Assembly (NCBI GenBank): GCA_018818505.1
Contig: JAHIRR010000163.1
Coordinates: 1-18,584, forward strand
DNA: 18,584 nt
Source of the DNA: Candidatus Omnitrophota bacterium
GTDB lineage: Bacteria > Omnitrophota > Koll11 > Gorgyraeales > Gorgyraeaceae
Reading direction: 5' to 3'
Below, in pieces: positions 12,601 through 15,600 of the stretch. Each line of letters starts with the position of its first letter. Within the stretch, counting starts at the first letter, position 1. The notes beneath the pieces were generated by a model. It had not been told where the DNA came from and made no database searches. It saw only the letters and a program-made list of their open reading frames with translations. Position numbers and translations under genes: made by a program.

Positions 12601-15600
12601 AGGTAAGCGATATTCCATTATATATAGAGTAATTGAGCTGCCTCGACTAATCAAGAGACCCATTATTGAGGTAATAGATATATCAACAGGATCTGCGTCT
12701 GACCAGACCAGCCAGACAGTGCAGGACTTAACAGGGGGCAGACTTGCGTTGAAACGCGCTACAGAAAAAAATATAACTGTTATACCAAATGGCGCAAATT
12801 TAAGATTTTTTAGTGACACTTATCTATATGTGTCCGAGCGTAACACATTGTCATCAAATGCGTTACTAAAGTGGTTTTTTAGTGATGCTACTCGCAGCCT
12901 GGCTTATAAGTATCATTATCGTAACATAGGAGAAGACCTTCTTCTTTTGCGCAAAGGATATAAAGGACAGCTGAATAGTTCTTATAGTTTTAATGGATTA
13001 CTTTGGAACAAATTGTATTCTGCCTTAACATCAGAGAATCTAAAATTTACTCCTGATGAATGGGGGCCAAGGCGTTATTTACGTGCCATAAAGCAAGATT
13101 TAGTAGAGTTACTTCGTCATCACCGCATAGGTGAAACAAATATCACATTAAATGGATACTTGAAGACCCTAAGAATAAGGAGATGGGTAGCAAGGAGTTT
13201 CGATTGGTTTTTACCTATTACAGCTTTGGGTATGATAATTGCAGTGCCCAGTACCTGGTTATATGTTGCATCTATAACCTTAGCAATCAAGGCTTCTGTG
13301 TCTATATATAATAGGATTACCAAAAGGGCCAAGTTTGAATTTAGTTACCCGTGGCCCAAGACAAAGGTTGTTAAAGAAAAGAGGGCATCTGAATCAAATA
13401 TAAGCAAGCAACTTAAAAAGTTAGGAAAAAAATCAGAGGCTTTTGGATCGTACATAGAGAGGCAGCCAGAAGCGTTAAAGGAAAGTTTTCTTAGATCTTC
13501 GTGGCCTAAGTGGATACGTGAGGCCAGATCTAGATATAGCTTAGAGTTAGAATATGCACGTAACTATCTACAACCATTATATTTAGGCACATTTGCTATT
13601 GCTAAATTAGCAATACTGCCTCTGGTTTTCTCTAGCTTTATTGAATTTGGACAGAGCTGGGAATATGGCAATCTCCCATCGCTGCTAAAAGTTTTTATGT
13701 GGCTGTATGTCGCGCGTATTACATACAGATTTTTAAGAGATGCTTTGGCTATGCCTAATTTTAAAGGCAAGGATCTTACTGAAGACAGTAAATATATAGA
13801 TATTGTTTCAATTGGGCTTCGTAATCTTGATTTTCAATCAGATGTGAACAATATATTGAAAGAACTTAAACCAGGACCTGATGCAAGGACAATAAAATTC
13901 TTGCTTTATAAAAATAACCTTTTACCATTAACAGCGCCAGTAAATAAGATAGCAATAGTTCAGGTTTTCGAGTCATTCAAAAAACTATTTTCCTCTATTC
14001 CTAATATACTAGCTGCTAGACTTCTAGTCATAGATAGATGCGAGAAGAGATACGAGGATACCAAAGTCACTTATACATTTAATGTTACTGCTGAAGTTGT
14101 TGACAATGAAGACATAAAGCAGTTGAAAGTACTTAAAAAGAAATCAAAGCAGAAAGGGTACAATTCTAATTATAGAATTATAAAAAAGAACATATTTCGC
14201 TCTTTCAGTAGAAAGATTCAAAAAGGAGATATGGTTATTCTTGTGGTTGAAGGGCCTGATGAAGAAATCGTTAATTATGCTGAATCTATTACAGAAGTCT
14301 TTAGGCCGACACAGTCGAAAAATGGAAAGGCTAGAAAATCACTAGGTATTTTTAGAACAAGAATGGATGATAAAATAGGTTTTGTTCTTACGAGTGAGAA
14401 GGAAGCGCTGGATACAGCTACAGCTATCCGAGATTGCCTTATAGATTTGGAAAACGGCGATTCTAAAGATTTCTCGAGAAGACAAATCGGTTTTAAAGGA
14501 AATCCAAGCCCCATTCATAGAAGAGCAATAAGACAATACGAAAGATTTTACTTTGGAGACGCCTACCAATCTGATCAGGAAGCTGCCCCAGATTCAATAA
14601 GGAACCCGTCTGTCTCTGAGACACTCGCTTCAAATGGAAGCTCTGTGCAGAAAGAGAAAAAAGCCTTATTTGGGACAAAAGAGTTTGAGGGGCATAAGAC
14701 AGAAGATTCAGACTCGGCAGCTTCAAATATGTTTTTACAGTTAAAGAAGTTGCGTAACAACATATCTAGATATGCCCTACTAGTATTTCCTGCGTTGGCC
14801 ATTGCCCAGATACCGGAAGCTGAACAGGTTATTTTAAGGCTTACGCCTGGGTTTACAGGGCTGTGCTGCGCTATTATAGGTTTCCTTGCTGTGTGGACAA
14901 AAAAGAAGATTTTTGCGTGGACTATGATGATAGTTGGCGTTGGTTTGATAGTGATAGACAGTAATATTTCTATATCTATGGCAGAGTGGACAAAGATTTG
15001 TGGTACAGGGTCTCTAATTTCAGGTATTGGCGTAATAACTCATGCTTATAGAAAAACGCCGGGTGTGTTTAAAATGTTTGTATCTTTATTTATAGGTTTT
15101 TTATTTATACTTCTTGGGATATATCTCTTAGCACCAAAATCGATAGCTTTTGTTTTAGGTAACGGTAACCTGGAAAGCATAGGTTTTATGGGTGTCGTGG
15201 AGTATCTAAAGGCCAGTCTCAAAGGCCTTGCCCCGTATGAGAATCTACGATTCCGTACGGGGCACGCCCCCAAAAAGATACTCCACGACGCCGCAATCTC
15301 CTCTGACACCCTGAGCTCGAATCAAAAGGCTGTAGATGCATATAGGGATTTTGTCAGAGATAGAGCAAGGGCAATCTTGGATGTTTTTAATAAAGTAGCC
15401 GCTTATTTTATATTGTTTATCTGGAAATGGCTGCATGGCACAAACGACTATAGAGTTGCAAAAGAGTTCAAAAAATTACTTGTAAGAATTTATCGCATCA
15501 TGTTTGGCCCTGTATTTTCTGTTCATAATAAATTTGAATACACGGATGAGATTATGGATAGACTTATTCAGACATTAAGAGGGAAGATGCGTGAAGGATA

